Positions 11,905 to 23,579 of a DNA stretch of 64,000 nt are shown piece by piece. How positions within the stretch are numbered: position 1 is the stretch's first letter; every line of letters starts with the position of its first letter. The notes beneath the pieces were generated by a model. The model did no database searches. It was not told the DNA's origin and saw nothing but the letters and a program-made list of their open reading frames with translations. Source of the stretch: Cystobasidiopsis lactophilus (lineage: Eukaryota > Basidiomycota > Agaricostilbomycetes > Agaricostilbales > Chionosphaeraceae). Location: the NCBI GenBank assembly GCA_001599975.1, contig BCIO01000004.1:2825328-2889327 (forward strand), in the 5' to 3' direction. The translations under genes were made by a program, and so were the position numbers.

Positions 11905-13320
11905 CTACTTCAATTTGACATCGCCCATGAGAGCAGCCAAGTCGTCATCCTCCTTCTTGGTCGCCTTGGCTTTTCTGTGGGCACATAAGCGTCAGCTCGA
12001 CTTCCTGCGCGCGAGTGGTAAGGAAAATCAACGCACGGTTCTGCATCTTCTGCCTTGTCGTCTTCCTTGACTGTAAGACCAGTAGAAGGTAAGGATTGGT
12101 GCAAGAAGAAGCGAGGCACAAGATAGACCCACCCAGTTCGCTCTCCTCCTCGTCTGATTCGACTTCCTCCTCTTCCTCTTCTTCCTCATCCGGGTCAACC
12201 TCCTCCACATCGTCCAGCTCGTCCAGAGCGTCCTCGTGACCATTCGCGACCAAGGCTTCCGTCAGCTCGGCCACGCACTCGTCCTCCTCTCCGACCCTGT
12301 TGCCATTCAGCTCGAGCGCCGACAACTCCTTCAAAGCGCCACTCTTGACGCCTTTGGTCAGCTCCTTCACGGCCGGCTGGTCGATCTCGTTGGATTGGAG
12401 CTTCAGAGTGGTCAGCTTGGGGTTGTGGCCTTGAGCAAGGACGGAGCAGAGGCGGAGGGCGCCTTTGGAGCGCAGGAGGCAGTCGGACAAGTTGAGCTCG
12501 ACCAACAGCGGCCACTTGGGGAGGTTGGCAGCGAGTGCTCGGGAGCCGGATTGGGTGGCCGTGTTGTCTTGGAGGTCGAGCGTGCGGAGGCGAGAGCAGG
12601 CGGCGAGGCCTTTGGCCAGCGCCTGGATGCCCTCCATTCGAATGCCGTTTTGGAACATGCGGACCTCTTGCAAGCTGCCAGCGTGCGCGGTGAACGCCTT
12701 GGCCCAAGCTGGCGCCGAGCCATTCTCCAAGCGGTTGCGGCCACAAAGAACCGATTCCAGCACGGACTTCTTCTGCGCTGCCTTTGCGTTGGCGGCGGAC
12801 TTGGAGAGGGCGTCGGCGATGACGGCGCCGCCTTGAGGGCCCATGCCGTTGTTGGAGAGGCGGAGGTGCTTGAGGGTGGCGAAGGACGAGGTGAGGAAGT
12901 CGACCATGGGCTCGACGGACCGGCCGCCAAAGGCGTTGTCGCTCAGGTCGAGCGTGTGTAGGGCGGGCAAGCCGATGAGCGCGTCGCAGAGCAGCTTGAG
13001 CGCCGTGGGGATCTCGGTGATGAGGCGGCCAGTGAAAATGTCGCTGCCATCCAGGACCTGCAGTGCGTTCCCCCAGGGCTGATCAGCCGCGCGCGATTGA
13101 TCAAACAGGCAACGAGCAAACCCACCTCGAGCGCCTGGCAAGTCTTGAGGACGCCAGCGAGGGCCTCAGCGGCGGGGATGCCAATCGTGTTGCCGGACAG
13201 GACGACCCTCTTGACCGACGCCTTGTTCTCCCTGAGCGAGGCCAGGTGCGGCTCGATGTCCTCGGCCGTGTTCAGCTTCAAGCCCTTGCCCAGCAGAGAC
13301 CATTCGTTCGCAGCCATCAT
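11905..13320 (-). CDS. rna1: Ran GTPase-activating protein (RNA1)
   Basis: Cytosolic activator of Ran GTP hydrolysis, needed for nuclear transport. Exons 13320-13126, 13057-12133, 12070-12037 and 11974-11905 give 407 residues, the usual length for fungal Rna1. The N-terminus reads ENKASVKRVVLSGNTIG, followed by leucine-rich repeats with repeated LxxLxLxxN units (LHTLDLSDNAFGG, LKHLRLSNNGMG, LRTLDLQDN, LVELNLSDC, LTTLKLQSNEI). The acidic tail DPDEEEEE and a final KKEDDDLAALMGDVKLK segment match the family. The start may be either of two adjacent ATGs (13320 or 13317). A truncated duplicate lies 2.5 kb away at 9077-9478. Confidence 0.95.
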
Positions 13321-13535
13321 TCGTCAAACAAACTTTTTACGGATCGCCGCGCGCCGGTCGTTTGAGGACGAGCTTGGTGGCTGTCTCCAGGCTCGCTTGG
13401 GTGGGACCTTCAAGACTGCTGGGATGCATTCAAGACTGCTTCTAAAGACATTTGACCCTCGCTTTTGGGCCTCCGAATTCCAATGCAAGCGAATCCTGGC
13501 CCAAAGTGCTTTTCAAAACAAAAGGATGCGAGCAA

Positions 13536-14899
13536 TCACTTGAGGGCAAAGGCGTCCTTCTTGGCCCCGGCATCATGCGGCCAGTCGTCTTGGGTGACCC
13601 AGTGGAAGACCTCGTCGCCAGAGTCGGTCGGCGTGTGGAAGCGGTCCATCGACTCGACCGCCGACAGGTTGGCCGTGATGGAGTCGGCCGTCAGCGTCCT
13701 GTTGACGTAGCCTCGGCCAGCACCGATGAACACCTTGGCAAAGCGACCGCCCCAGCACGCGCTGTCGAGGCGCAAGATTTGAGAACAACTCGCCGAAGCA
13801 AAGGAAAGAGGGGCCAGCCTCACTAGGTGATGCCGGTGCTCTGGATCTCGTCTGAAGCCATCCAGACGACACCGGGAGAGACAAGCTCTGGAGGAACAAG
13901 CTTGGCGTTCTGCTCGAGCAGCTCCTTATTGTCCGCCACCGGGGAGCTGGGGTCGAAATGCTGCGTGAGTGTGAAACCGTCCTTTAGCGATTGTGTGCTG
14001 TATCCATGTGAACTGCAGCCTACCATTCTTGTAAAACCGTTGGGTGCAAGCTCGTTGACTAGAATGCCGTGCTCCTTGCCTGCGCACAACAGAACTCTTA
14101 ACGTGGCGGCCTTAGCACGGTATGAGGAGGAAGCTTGGCCCACCTTCCAGAGCCATGACTCGCATGATACCATGGACAGCTCCCTTAGCGCTAGAGTAAG
14201 CCGAGAGGCCAGGCACTGAGAGGTAACAAATGGTCAGACTCTCCAGTCCAGCAAGTCAGCACGAAGAGCGAAAGGGAGGCTCACTGCCGTAAGTCCCGCT
14301 AGATGAACCGACTGCGACCACGCGGCCATACTTTTGCTTCTTGAAATGGGGCCATGCAGCCTTGACCGGGTTGATGTGGCCGCCGACGTGCACATTCCAG
14401 AAGCGGCGGTACATGTCTAGCGAGGTCTCTTCGAAAGGCGCGGTGCCTTGGATGCCCTGCATTGAACCAATGTTAGAATACGACTTCTGAAAGCCAAAAG
14501 CGAGACGTAAGGAAGGACGTACGGCGTTAGCGACGATGATGTGGATGCCGCCAAAGTTGTCAATGGCGGTCTGGACCATGGCCTTGCCGCCTTCCTCGGT
14601 CGAGACGTCGCTGTTGTCAGCAACCGCCTTGCCGCCAGCCTTTTTGATGAACTCGACCACTTCCTGGGCCGGCCCAGCGTCCTTGCCTTCGCCTCCGGCT
14701 GCCGTCCCCAAATCGTTCACAACGACGCTCGCGCCGTGCGAAGCGAGCATAATGGCATGCTCTCGGCCCATGCCGCGACCAGCGCCGGTCCTGCGAACGC
14801 AAAGGAGGGCTTGAGCACTCCGACCGAAAGGGCCGAGCTTCGAAAGCCGGGAGAGCCTCACACGATGGCGACTTTGCCCTCAAGCGAGATCTTGCCCAT
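13536..14899 (-). CDS. Short-chain dehydrogenase, MFE-2-like hydroxyacyl-CoA dehydrogenase type (SDR1)
   Basis: Predicted 322-residue NAD(P)-dependent oxidoreductase. Seven exons: 14899-14862, 14790-14523, 14456-14285, 14215-14144, 14079-14024, 13960-13824 and 13761-13536. The cofactor motif TGAGRGMG is rebuilt across intron 1, followed by ASHGASVVVNDLG, which is close to the dehydrogenase part of peroxisomal multifunctional enzyme 2. The catalytic SSS and YSSAK (Tyr and Lys) are present. The C-terminus (WGGRFAKVFIGAGRGYVN, ending AFALK) has no evident peroxisomal PTS1 signal. It is the first of three SDR genes on the same strand, but more distant from the other two than they are from each other. 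The substrate is unknown. Confidence 0.85.
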
Positions 14900-15077
14900 T
14901 CTTTCTGAAAGATATCAAGTTGTAGTGCTTGAAGCTGTGTCGAAGCAGCAAGCAATAGCAGTCCGAGAAGAAAGAAGCACATGTGGGGTGCACGCCGCAT
15001 TACCGCCGCTTTGGTGGCAAACGGGCAAGTTTCGTGGAAAGCGACCGGGCTTCCGAGACGTGCATTGCAAAGAGGAG

Positions 15078-16342
15078 CTACTCGTAGGACACCATCTCGT
15101 CTTCGTCCCACAGAGAACGCATGCGCCCCGCGATGGCGCCACCGTCGACGAGCAAAGAAGATCCCGTTGAAAACAAGCTGTCGTCGCTGGCAAAGTGGAG
15201 GCAAGCCTGGAGTCCGCATTCAGCGCCAGCCTTCTATCATGAGGAAGCGAAGATGGTAGATACCTTGCCGACGTCCTCTAGCAAAGTCTCAGCTTTTGGT
15301 CAAACAAATACTAGGAGCGGTTGAGCTCACCCGGCGTTCCGAAGCGCTTGATTGGGTGGCGTTCTTTGATGGTGCTATAAAGCTCTTGGAAGCGCTCTGG
15401 GCCCATAGTCTCACGCATCCCTTGTGTCAGGCAGATCCCGGGATGGACAGCGCTGTGAACCATTTCAGCAAGGGCATCTAGGGAGGCGACGGCTCTCACT
15501 TGACTCGCTGTCAACACAGCGTAGCCCTATCAGCATGAGCACTTCAAGATGTCAGTAAAAAGACGCACTATCCCGACTGGCCCCAATTCAAGGGCAGCTT
15601 TGGGCAGACACAAAAGTCAGCATGCGTTTGAAACAAATCGCGTCAGTGAAGCGCGCACTGGACTTTGTAAAGCCCAGAACAGCTGCTTTGGTAGCAACAT
15701 AAGTCGCCATGCCAGCCGTTCCGACAAAGCTCCTGCTCAGAACGAATTTGAGCTCAAAGTGAAAGCTCCCCAGACAATGGCGCACGTCATGGAAGCCAGG
15801 TTGACGATGCTGCCGCTCTTCTGCTTTTTCATGACAGGGATGACCGCTCGGGTGCCGTTCCAGACTCCTGTCATGTTGACTCTCATCCAGAGATCGTGCA
15901 GCTCCGGCTTCTCTTGGTCGACGCGGACGACCGGCGAGGCTCCACCCTATCAAATAGGTCATAGGCTTTTCGAGGTCAAAGTCTAGGGGGAGAAAACACT
16001 TACAGCAACGTTGACCAGGATGTCAAGGCGGCCGAAAGCAGCGACAGTGGCGTCGACGGCTTTCTGCCACTGCTCAGGGTCTACAACGTCCAAAGGCACC
16101 CAGATGGCATTTTTCTCGCCGCCGAAATCTTTGATAATAGCTTGAGCCAGCGCTTCTTGATGAGGTAAGTCCGTGAAGGTGATCTTGCAGCCCTGTTCCG
16201 CAAAGACTCGTGCAATGCCCTCGCCCATGCCTGGAAGGGCAAGCCCTGTGAATGCGTGCAACCGAGCAACAAAGATATATCAACTACCTTGTGCTGCTCC
16301 TGTTATAAGAGCCACTTTGCCAACCAAGCGGCCAGGAAACAT
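15078..16342 (-). CDS. Short-chain dehydrogenase/reductase (SDR2) with two tiny exons
   Basis: Predicted 272 residues from nine exons: 16342-16288, 16230-16004, 15946-15786, 15732-15659, 15597-15569, 15507-15500 (8 nt), 15452-15331, 15277-15264 (14 nt) and 15206-15078. Classical SDR features are the cofactor motif TGAAQGMG, SIVNLAS with the catalytic Ser region and YVATK (Tyr/Lys). The 8-nt exon is needed to rebuild the expected RVNAVHPG. The usual NNAG motif reads NVAG here, a substitution at the structural Asn whose effect is unknown. A paralogue (SDR3) lies just downstream on the same strand with nearly collinear exons, so the two arose by tandem duplication. The start matches SDR3 (MFPGRLVGKVA), although the frame is open further upstream. 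Confidence 0.85.
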
Positions 16343-16787
16343 CTTCGTGGTCTGCCTCGTTGCGCCAGGCTCAGTGGATTCTTCAGCTTTACTGACCAGC
16401 CGGCTCACCTCTGCCATGTTTCTCGTCGTTTTGTCGACTCCCCGAACAATTGTAAGAGGCCGAAAGAGAACAATTACGCGAGGATCGCTCTCCGCAAGGG
16501 CTTTTACCGCAGGATCATCGTAGGCAAGCCGCCTGACACTCGAATGGCGTTTGAAACGAGGCAATCCCAAAAGCTAACAATGGCAAACGCAGACTGGAGC
16601 TCGCCATCTCGCAAGTAAAGGCGAGAACAGATTGCAACGGAGCAGGCAGACTAGTTAGTAAAAGCGAGTGGCAAACTGAAGGCAACCCGCTATTCCCAAA
16701 AAACCCCAAGTGTCCCAACTCTCATCACACACATTGCTCTGAGATATGGCAGACATTGGACTGCAGAAGTGTTCGCCCGGCCCCTTC

Positions 16788-17932
16788 CTAGAACTGGACC
16801 ATTTCCTCCTCGTCCCACAGTGAGCGAAACCTGCCGCCTGTCGCTCCTCCGTCAACGAGCAGATGACTTCCAGTGCAAAATTCTGAATCGGACGAGGCGA
16901 AGAACAGACAGGCCTTGCCAATGTCCTCCGGCCTGCCGAAGCGCTTGATTGGGTGGCGCTCCTTGATGTTCTTCAGCAAGGCTTGAACATCTTTAGGATC
17001 CAGTGTTCCATGCAATCCTTTCGTCTCGCAAACGCCGGGGTGGACAGAGTTCACTCGCTTCGGGCACATTTACACGTGAGCGTTGTCCAAAGAGGCCAGT
17101 AGGATAGAGAGGCGTACAATGCCAACCGGTCCAAGTTCAAGAGCAGCTGTGATGATCATTGAAGAATGAGTGAGTTACATGCAGTGTATTGGCCAAGCGG
17201 CTAGGAACGCAGAACAGACTCGATTTGGTGAAGCCAGTAACGGCAAACTTGGTGGCGGTGTACGAGCTCATGCCACCGCAGCCAGTCAAGCCGTTCATAC
17301 TGCCAAAAAAGAGAGCTTGGTGAGACCCAAGATGGACTAGATGAGGAACAAGTTGGAATGGCCCCACCTAGAAATGTTGACGATGGATCCGCTCTTCTGC
17401 GCTTTCATAGCTGGGATGACGGCGCGAGTGCCGTTCCATACACCTTTGACGTTGACTTTAGACCAGAGTTCTTGCTGTTCTTCCGTCTCTTGGTCAACGC
17501 GAACAATCGGTGCTGCGCCTCCCTGTTGCCGACTGAGCTTCAGTCTCGGAAGGAAACACAGAGGACAAGGCTTTCTTACAGCATTGTTGACCAGGATGTC
17601 AATTTTACCAAACTTCGCAATGGTGGCGTCCACGACGGCCTTCCACTGGTCGGCTTGCACCACGTCCAAGGGGATCCAAATGGCATTCTTCTCACCCCCG
17701 AACTCTTTGATGGTTTCTTGTGCAAACTGCTCTTGGCGAGGTAAATCCGTGAGGACGACCTTGCAGCCCTGCTCGAGAAAGACGCGCGCGATGCCCTCGC
17801 CAAGACCTTTGTGAAGCGGACGCTCAGGCGCAGACCATCAGCTCCGCCTTTCGGACTTTGGCAGTCATCAAACAAACCCGATCCGGCTCCAGAGATGATG
17901 GCCACCTTGCCCACTAGGCGTCCGGGAAACAT
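16788..17932 (-). CDS. Short-chain dehydrogenase/reductase (SDR3)
   Basis: Predicted 271 residues from six exons: 17932-17878, 17806-17580, 17522-17368, 17299-17220, 17146-17118 and 17057-16788. Cofactor motif SGAGSGLG, structural ILVNNAGG, catalytic region SIVNIS and YTATK, and the C-terminal LLVDGGATGGRFRSLWDEEE. The first two exons have exactly the same lengths as in SDR2 (55 and 227 nt). Where SDR2 has two further introns, SDR3 has one uninterrupted 270-nt last exon. It is divergent from the Baeyer-Villiger monooxygenase gene with 277 bp between start codons, which suggests shared control and a common pathway (inference). Confidence 0.88.
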
Positions 17933-18209
17933 CTTGATCTGTGAAAGGGTCCGCGTCGCCTACATAAACTTTCATTGGCTCTGTTCGAGATGAAGCTACA
18001 TACTTCGGTCGACATTCTGCTCGTTGGATCAAGAGGAGCAAACGCTGTGGCCACTCTGCGCCCCCGGAAACAGGCCGTGCCGCTGCCGAACTGCCTTCCA
18101 CCGATAACTTGCGGGGGGAAGCTGGGACGCCACCGCCGGTTAGTAAAGGCCCTGCCATTCGGGTGTCAAGTTCTGATGCTCCTTCTTTTGCAACAAGGAG
18201 CTGCATATC
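17933..18209. promoter_or_regulatory. Bidirectional intergenic region, SDR3 / Baeyer-Villiger monooxygenase
   Basis: Only 277 bp separate the two divergent start codons, so both promoters and 5' leaders must lie here. No specific operator or TATA element can be named by eye. Confidence 0.45.
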
Positions 18210-21128
18210 ATGTCTACTGCTGGTGACTCCATCTCGATCGACCTTCCGTGAGTCGTTCAAAGTTGGACGTCGGCGACCAAAAAGCTCGGTCCGCTCACCC
18301 GCTTTGCAGCCCTGTGGTCGACCATGGCCCGATGTCGCGAGAGGAGACGCTCAAGGAGGCGATTGAGAAGTCCAACCTCAATGCCATGAGAGTCGCTCTC
18401 TACCAGGTCGGCTCGCTTTTACTCCAAGATTTTCATGGACCGACTGAAAACCGGAGTCCATCAGTGCACCAAAAACCCAGAGCTTCTCAAGATGGCTGTC
18501 ACCAAGCAGTACATCCGAGGCGGCGCACAGGCAAGTTACCCGTCTGTTGGCTGCGGAAGCCGGAAAGGCTGACCGCTGTCGAGCAGGCCATCTTCGTTGT
18601 TGACCCAGAACACGTCCCGCGCCTCAAGGAAATTGCCTACGAGTACCTCTCTAAGCGCTCTCCTGATGAGCCATGGCCTGCCTACCCGTCCAAGGAAGAA
18701 ACCCGCAAGCTCATGGACGAGTACCGATCTAAAGACGACCCCACCCCTGATTTCTCCTTCCGTGGGTGACTTCTGCTCAGCGTATCCACTCTCGGACTAT
18801 CGCTAAGTCGCTTCTGCACAGAATATGACTACGACGAGCTTGCGTTTGAGCAATACCCTCGCGAAGCTCGGTGGACGAATGGCCAACGACCCAGCGCTGA
18901 AAAGCTTGCCAAGTGGAAAGTCGCCATCATCGGAGCAGGAATTGGTGGTGTCTCTGCTGCTGTGCAGCTAGAGCACCTCGGTATCCCTTATGTGGTCATT
19001 GATCGCCAGGCCGAACCCGGAGGAACTTGGGTAGGCGCCCTTGCCTCCTCTTCCGACGACCGGACTTTGCCTGATCTTGTCTTCAATGACCAGCTTTGGA
19101 ACACTTACCCAGATTGCCGTGTGGACACTCCGGCCTACTTGTTCCAATACAAGTTCGAGGTGCGCCGAATCCGCCGAGTCTGCCGCTGATGCCTAAACTA
19201 ACATCTTCCCGCAGAAAAACTATCGTATGCTTGCTTCATTGAAGGCATTGAAACATGACTGACATCCGGTTGGCTTCGCAGCTTGGACCGAATACTTTCC
19301 ATCTTCGCAAGAGGTGAGCGCCTCCTTGTCCGCCTTAACCGCAGGCCATTGTTCAATGCTGCGCCGCAGACCCGCAACTACCTCCAATACATCCTCAAGA
19401 AGTACAACGTCAACAACGACAAGTTCTTGTTCGAGCGCGAGGTCACGGAAGCGCGCTGGATCGAAGAGGAAGCCAAGTGGGAGATCACATCCCGGCACAA
19501 GGATGGCTCGACTAGCTCGATCAAGGCCAACGCTATTATCAGCTGCACCGGACTCTTCGGAACGTGAGCTGATATCCGTTTCAAGTTTTGTTCCAAAAGA
19601 ACATCCTAACATCGCCTTTCTAGCCCCAACGAGCCATCGTTCCCTGGGCGCGAAGACTTCAAGGGTCCCAGCTTCCATTCCACCGCTTGGGACCACAGCG
19701 TCTCTTATGACGGCAAGCGAGTGGCCTGCATCGGTAACGGTAGCACGGGTCGGTTGTCCTTGCTCTTGCAGGCTCGAGGCTGGGGCTGACTTCCCAGCTA
19801 GGAACCCAACTCACTCCCAAGGTCGCCAAGACCGCCGCCAGCGTGACCGTGTTTCAACGCACCCCACATTGGGTGATGCAGGTACCCCAGTACAAGGAGA
19901 AGCACACCGACGTTTCGCGACTACTCATGAAGGAGCTGCCCTTCTACTGGCATTGGTTCTGCTACGCTGTTCACTACACCGCTCAGCAAACGCAATGGCT
20001 CCAGGAGCGCGACGATGAGTGGATCAAGAATGGCGGCATCTACAACGCTCGCAACGACGCTGCCCGCAAGCTCATCACGGAGTACATCCATTCCAAGGTC
20101 GGCCACAACCCCGAGCTCTTCAAGAAGGTGGTCCCTACTGCACCTCCTTATGCCAAGCGCCTCGTCGTTGACAACGTACGCGTTGCTCTGTATATTTTGT
20201 AAGGGTCGAGCTGACGCCAGCGCGCAACCAGGGCTTTTTCGACATGCTGAACGAGCCTCGCAACGAGCTGGTCGACACTCCGATCGAGAAGTTCACCGAG
20301 AAGGGCATCTTGACGAAGGACGGCAAGGAGCGCGAGTTCGACCTAATCATCTTGGCTTGCGGGTATGCGTGATTGACTTGGTGCTAAACTGACCGCCGCT
20401 CATGGCCCAAGCCAGTTTCCAAGTCAGCAAGTATTTCCATCCCACGAAGTACATTGGCAGGGATGGCCGGACATTCGATCAAGAGTGGGCCAAGGACGGC
20501 GCCAGAAGTTACCTCGGCATGGTCAACCCTGGCTTCCCCAACTTCTTGTGAGCCTTCTCCGATTGCCCATCCGAAGAGGCTATGCTCATGTCTCGATGCA
20601 GCTCGTTCTATGGACCAAACCATCAACCTCGATCTGGTGGCTACTACAGTGCGTTCTCATCTCTGCTCCGCTGTCAATTTTTTGCTAAATCTCTCTGTAG
20701 GCTGGGCTGAAGTCTGGGGTCGGTGGACCGACCTGCTGCTTATGCACCTGATCGAGAACGACCTCGGTAGCGTTGAGATCAAGCAAGAGGTGTATGACAA
20801 GCATCAAAAGGTTGTCGACGCCAACGCTAAGCAGCTATTGTGGTCTTTGGAGTCGGGTGCGTGGTTCCGGCTTCAGTTTAATATTAAGTACGGCTGACGC
20901 TTGCTCTTTAGGTGTCTCTTATTACCAGAATGCTCAAGGCCGGTCGGCGGTCAACGCACCCTTCACGTAAGTTCTTTGGCATGCGCTCGTCAGTGGCAAA
21001 ATTTTGACCCTGGGCTTTGCAGCACCTACGAGCTCTACGAGAAGTTGGACCACCCTGTTTTTTCAGAGTTCAACATCCAACCTACCCCTGCCAAGGCAAA
21101 TGGCGTCCAGGCCAACGGGTTCCATTAG
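18210..21128 (+). CDS. Baeyer-Villiger monooxygenase (FAD/NADPH)
   Basis: Inserts oxygen next to a ketone carbonyl to give an ester or lactone, using FAD and NADPH. Seventeen exons give 670 residues: 18210-18247, 18310-18406, 18465-18530, 18587-18761, 18822-19030, 19094-19159, 19215-19224, 19282-19313, 19370-19563, 19624-19748, 19802-20175, 20232-20362, 20416-20547, 20602-20648, 20701-20856, 20912-20966 and 21023-21128. The FAD Rossmann motif GAGIGG is at about residue 160. The diagnostic BVMO fingerprint FxGxxxHxxxW reads FKGPSFHSTAW, followed by the NADPH motif GNGSTG. The N-terminal extension before the FAD domain is typical of fungal members. The intron at 18531-18586 has a GC donor (GCAAGT), and exon 7 is only 10 nt. 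It sits beside SDR and P450 genes. The substrate is not predictable from sequence. Confidence 0.93.
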
Positions 21129-21356
21129 AGCGGCTGTAGAAGTGTTCTCTCGAGATTTAGCGACAAGTGGCCCATTAGAATACCCATGCAATCCAGTTCC
21201 AGTGCTGTTCCACGGACGCGAATTCGGCACCCTTTCAATAGCCAGTTGGCGGGGCCGGTTGGCTGCCACCAGCCTCGCCGTCGGAAATCAAGCAATGCAC
21301 AGGCGCGCTCCAGATGTGGAGTAAAATTGGGTCTTTGCCACTTTCGCTATTGTACA

Positions 21357-23579
21357 ATGGAGATCAACCTTTCCAACGAATCAACGCTGCTCGGACTCAG
21401 TGTGGCAGCCGGCTTGGTGAGGACCAGCGATTCGCACGTGAAATGGTCTTGCGCGGCAAGCTGATCTCTACTTGCACCAGCTCGTCCACCAAGTCGTCAA
21501 GCGATATGAGCCTACTGCGCTTAGAGCCGTGACTTATACTGTCCTCGGCTGGGCCTCGCTGGCTGCCTACCTGGGAGCCGTCAAAGATGGACGACCTGCT
21601 GCCCTCCCGCAGCTGCACGACTGGCCTTCTGCCCTTCTTCTCAGCACCAAGCTTGCGGCTGTCTGCATTGCCACGATGTACGCTTCTATCGGTGTCTATC
21701 GCCTGTCACCCTGGCACCCTTTGGCAAAATACCCGGGCCCCATCATCGCCAAAGTGACACAGCTGTGGTGGATGCGTGAGACCCAGAAGGGGTACGCTCG
21801 CCTCAGCTTGGACCGCCTGCATTCAAAATACGGCTTGGTCGTTCGTATTGGGCCCAACGACCTCAGCATTGCGGATCCCAAGGCAGTCCAAGACGTTCAC
21901 GGCATTCATAGGTGCGTGTCTTCCTCCATCTCCACGTATCCGAATTTTGATCGTCAACTTGGCAAGAGCAGCTGGCAAAAGGCTCCCAACTACGGCGAAG
22001 GTGCTTCGGGAGCTGGTGACCCTCAAGACGCCTCTTTAGCTCGTCTTCGCAACCATGCCAATCATGCGGATCGAAGAAAGCTCTGGGCTCCTGCCTTCAC
22101 CAACAACGCACTTCTCGGATATCACAGCTCCGTCTACTCGCTTGGGCACCAATTCATCGAGATCCTGAAGTCTCGCACCGATCGCGTCGTCAACATAGTG
22201 CGCTCCTTTTGAATCTAAGGCTGAACTGCGCTTACCTTCATTTTAGCATGAACTCGCGGGGCTCTTTACTGTAAGCCCCACGAAGACAGCATTGGCACAC
22301 CTCATAAAGGTTTGACGCAGTTCGACTTCATGCAAGGGCTCGCGTTTGGCTCCGAGGCCTTGAATGGCGGAGAGAGCGCTCTGGTCGCAGGCAGGGACAA
22401 CCAGCGGGTCATCAGAGGCATTGTCGATGCCACTCGGGAAGCAACGAAGTAAGTCACATCCAAACTTCGGTAGTGAAAATGACGCTGAAAGTTTCGCAGA
22501 TGGGATACCGTGCCCTGGCTTCGCTCCATCGCGCTCCGCCTTTTTCCGATCAAAGAACTCAGCCGCTTGGAAGCCTATGCGGTCAAGAAATACCAGAACA
22601 GAGTCAAGGAAGGCTCCAAGAAGCCCGACGTTTTCCAGTACCTCCTTGGCGAGTCGGACAATGGCGTTTCGAAGGGACTCAACCCAACCCAACTAGCGAA
22701 CGATTCGTACCTCATCATCATCGTATGCTAACCGACCGTTTTCCTTTGATCATTATTGTTTGCTGATTCAAAGACAGGGCGGCTCCGACACGACTGCAAA
22801 TGCCTTTGCAGAGACGATGATGCTATTGGCGCAGTATCCAGACACCCAAAAGAGGCTTCAAGCCGAACTGGACGCTCACTTCGCGGACATTAGCCCATCT
22901 ATCGCAGAACTAGGCAAGGTTGCCTACTTAGACTGCGTCATCAACGAGTCTCTCCGTATCATCTCGTCCCTCGGTGCTGGCCTGCCCAGAATTTCGCCTC
23001 CGGAGGGCAAGTTCGCCGGTCCTTACTGGGTTCCTGGTAACACCGTCGTTCGCCTGCCGTCGTGAGTAGGCCTTTTGGCCGTTCAGTCTGCCGCCCGGCT
23101 CACGTCTAGCGTGCCGCACAGCTACGTGATGCAGCGCGACCCTCGCAACTTCTCGCCTGGCCCTACTATATTCCGTCCTGAGCGCTGGCTTGCACCGGAA
23201 AAGGAAGAAGCCTTCGAGCGGGACGCTTACTTTCCCTTGTTCGTCCCTTCTACCATCCTTTGCTCGAACCCCATTGATGAGAATGACGGCAGTGGCCTCG
23301 GAAGCTACAACTGCATCGGAAAAGCGTTGGCCATGCAAGAGCTGCGCCTTACCATTGCAGCCACCGTCATGAATTTTGACGCCCGCTTGGCTCCCGGCTT
23401 CGACCCTGAGAAGTTTCTCTACAAGTCTATTAAGGAGTGCGCCAATTGCTTTCATTTTTGCACTTCTGCATTTCTAATACCCTTCTCGCTTCAGCATCTG
23501 GTTTGCGGAAGTCGCGGATCCTCTCGAGATGATCTTGTCGGAGCGGAAGGGCGTTCACCACCAATTTCCCGTCGAGTAG
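21357..23579 (+). CDS. Cytochrome P450 monooxygenase
   Basis: Microsomal haem monooxygenase, 574 residues from ten exons: 21357-21416, 21481-21911, 21969-22197, 22247-22270, 22321-22448, 22500-22722, 22778-23061, 23122-23238, 23293-23436 and 23495-23579. The N-terminus has hydrophobic anchor segments (VLGWASLAAYLG; LLLSTKLAAVCIATMYASIG) and the proline hinge KYPGP. The I-helix reads GGSDTTAN, the K-helix ExxR is ESLR, the PERF region is FRPERW and the haem loop FGLGSYNCIGKAL carries the Cys ligand. The haem loop is assembled across the intron 23239-23292. It follows the monooxygenase gene by 228 bp on the same strand, so a shared pathway is plausible (inference). The P450 family number cannot be given without a database. 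Confidence 0.95.

Noticed and set aside
12236-12961. 241-codon plus-strand frame
   Set aside because: Complement of the leucine-rich repeats of RanGAP; repeat codon bias keeps the opposite frame open.
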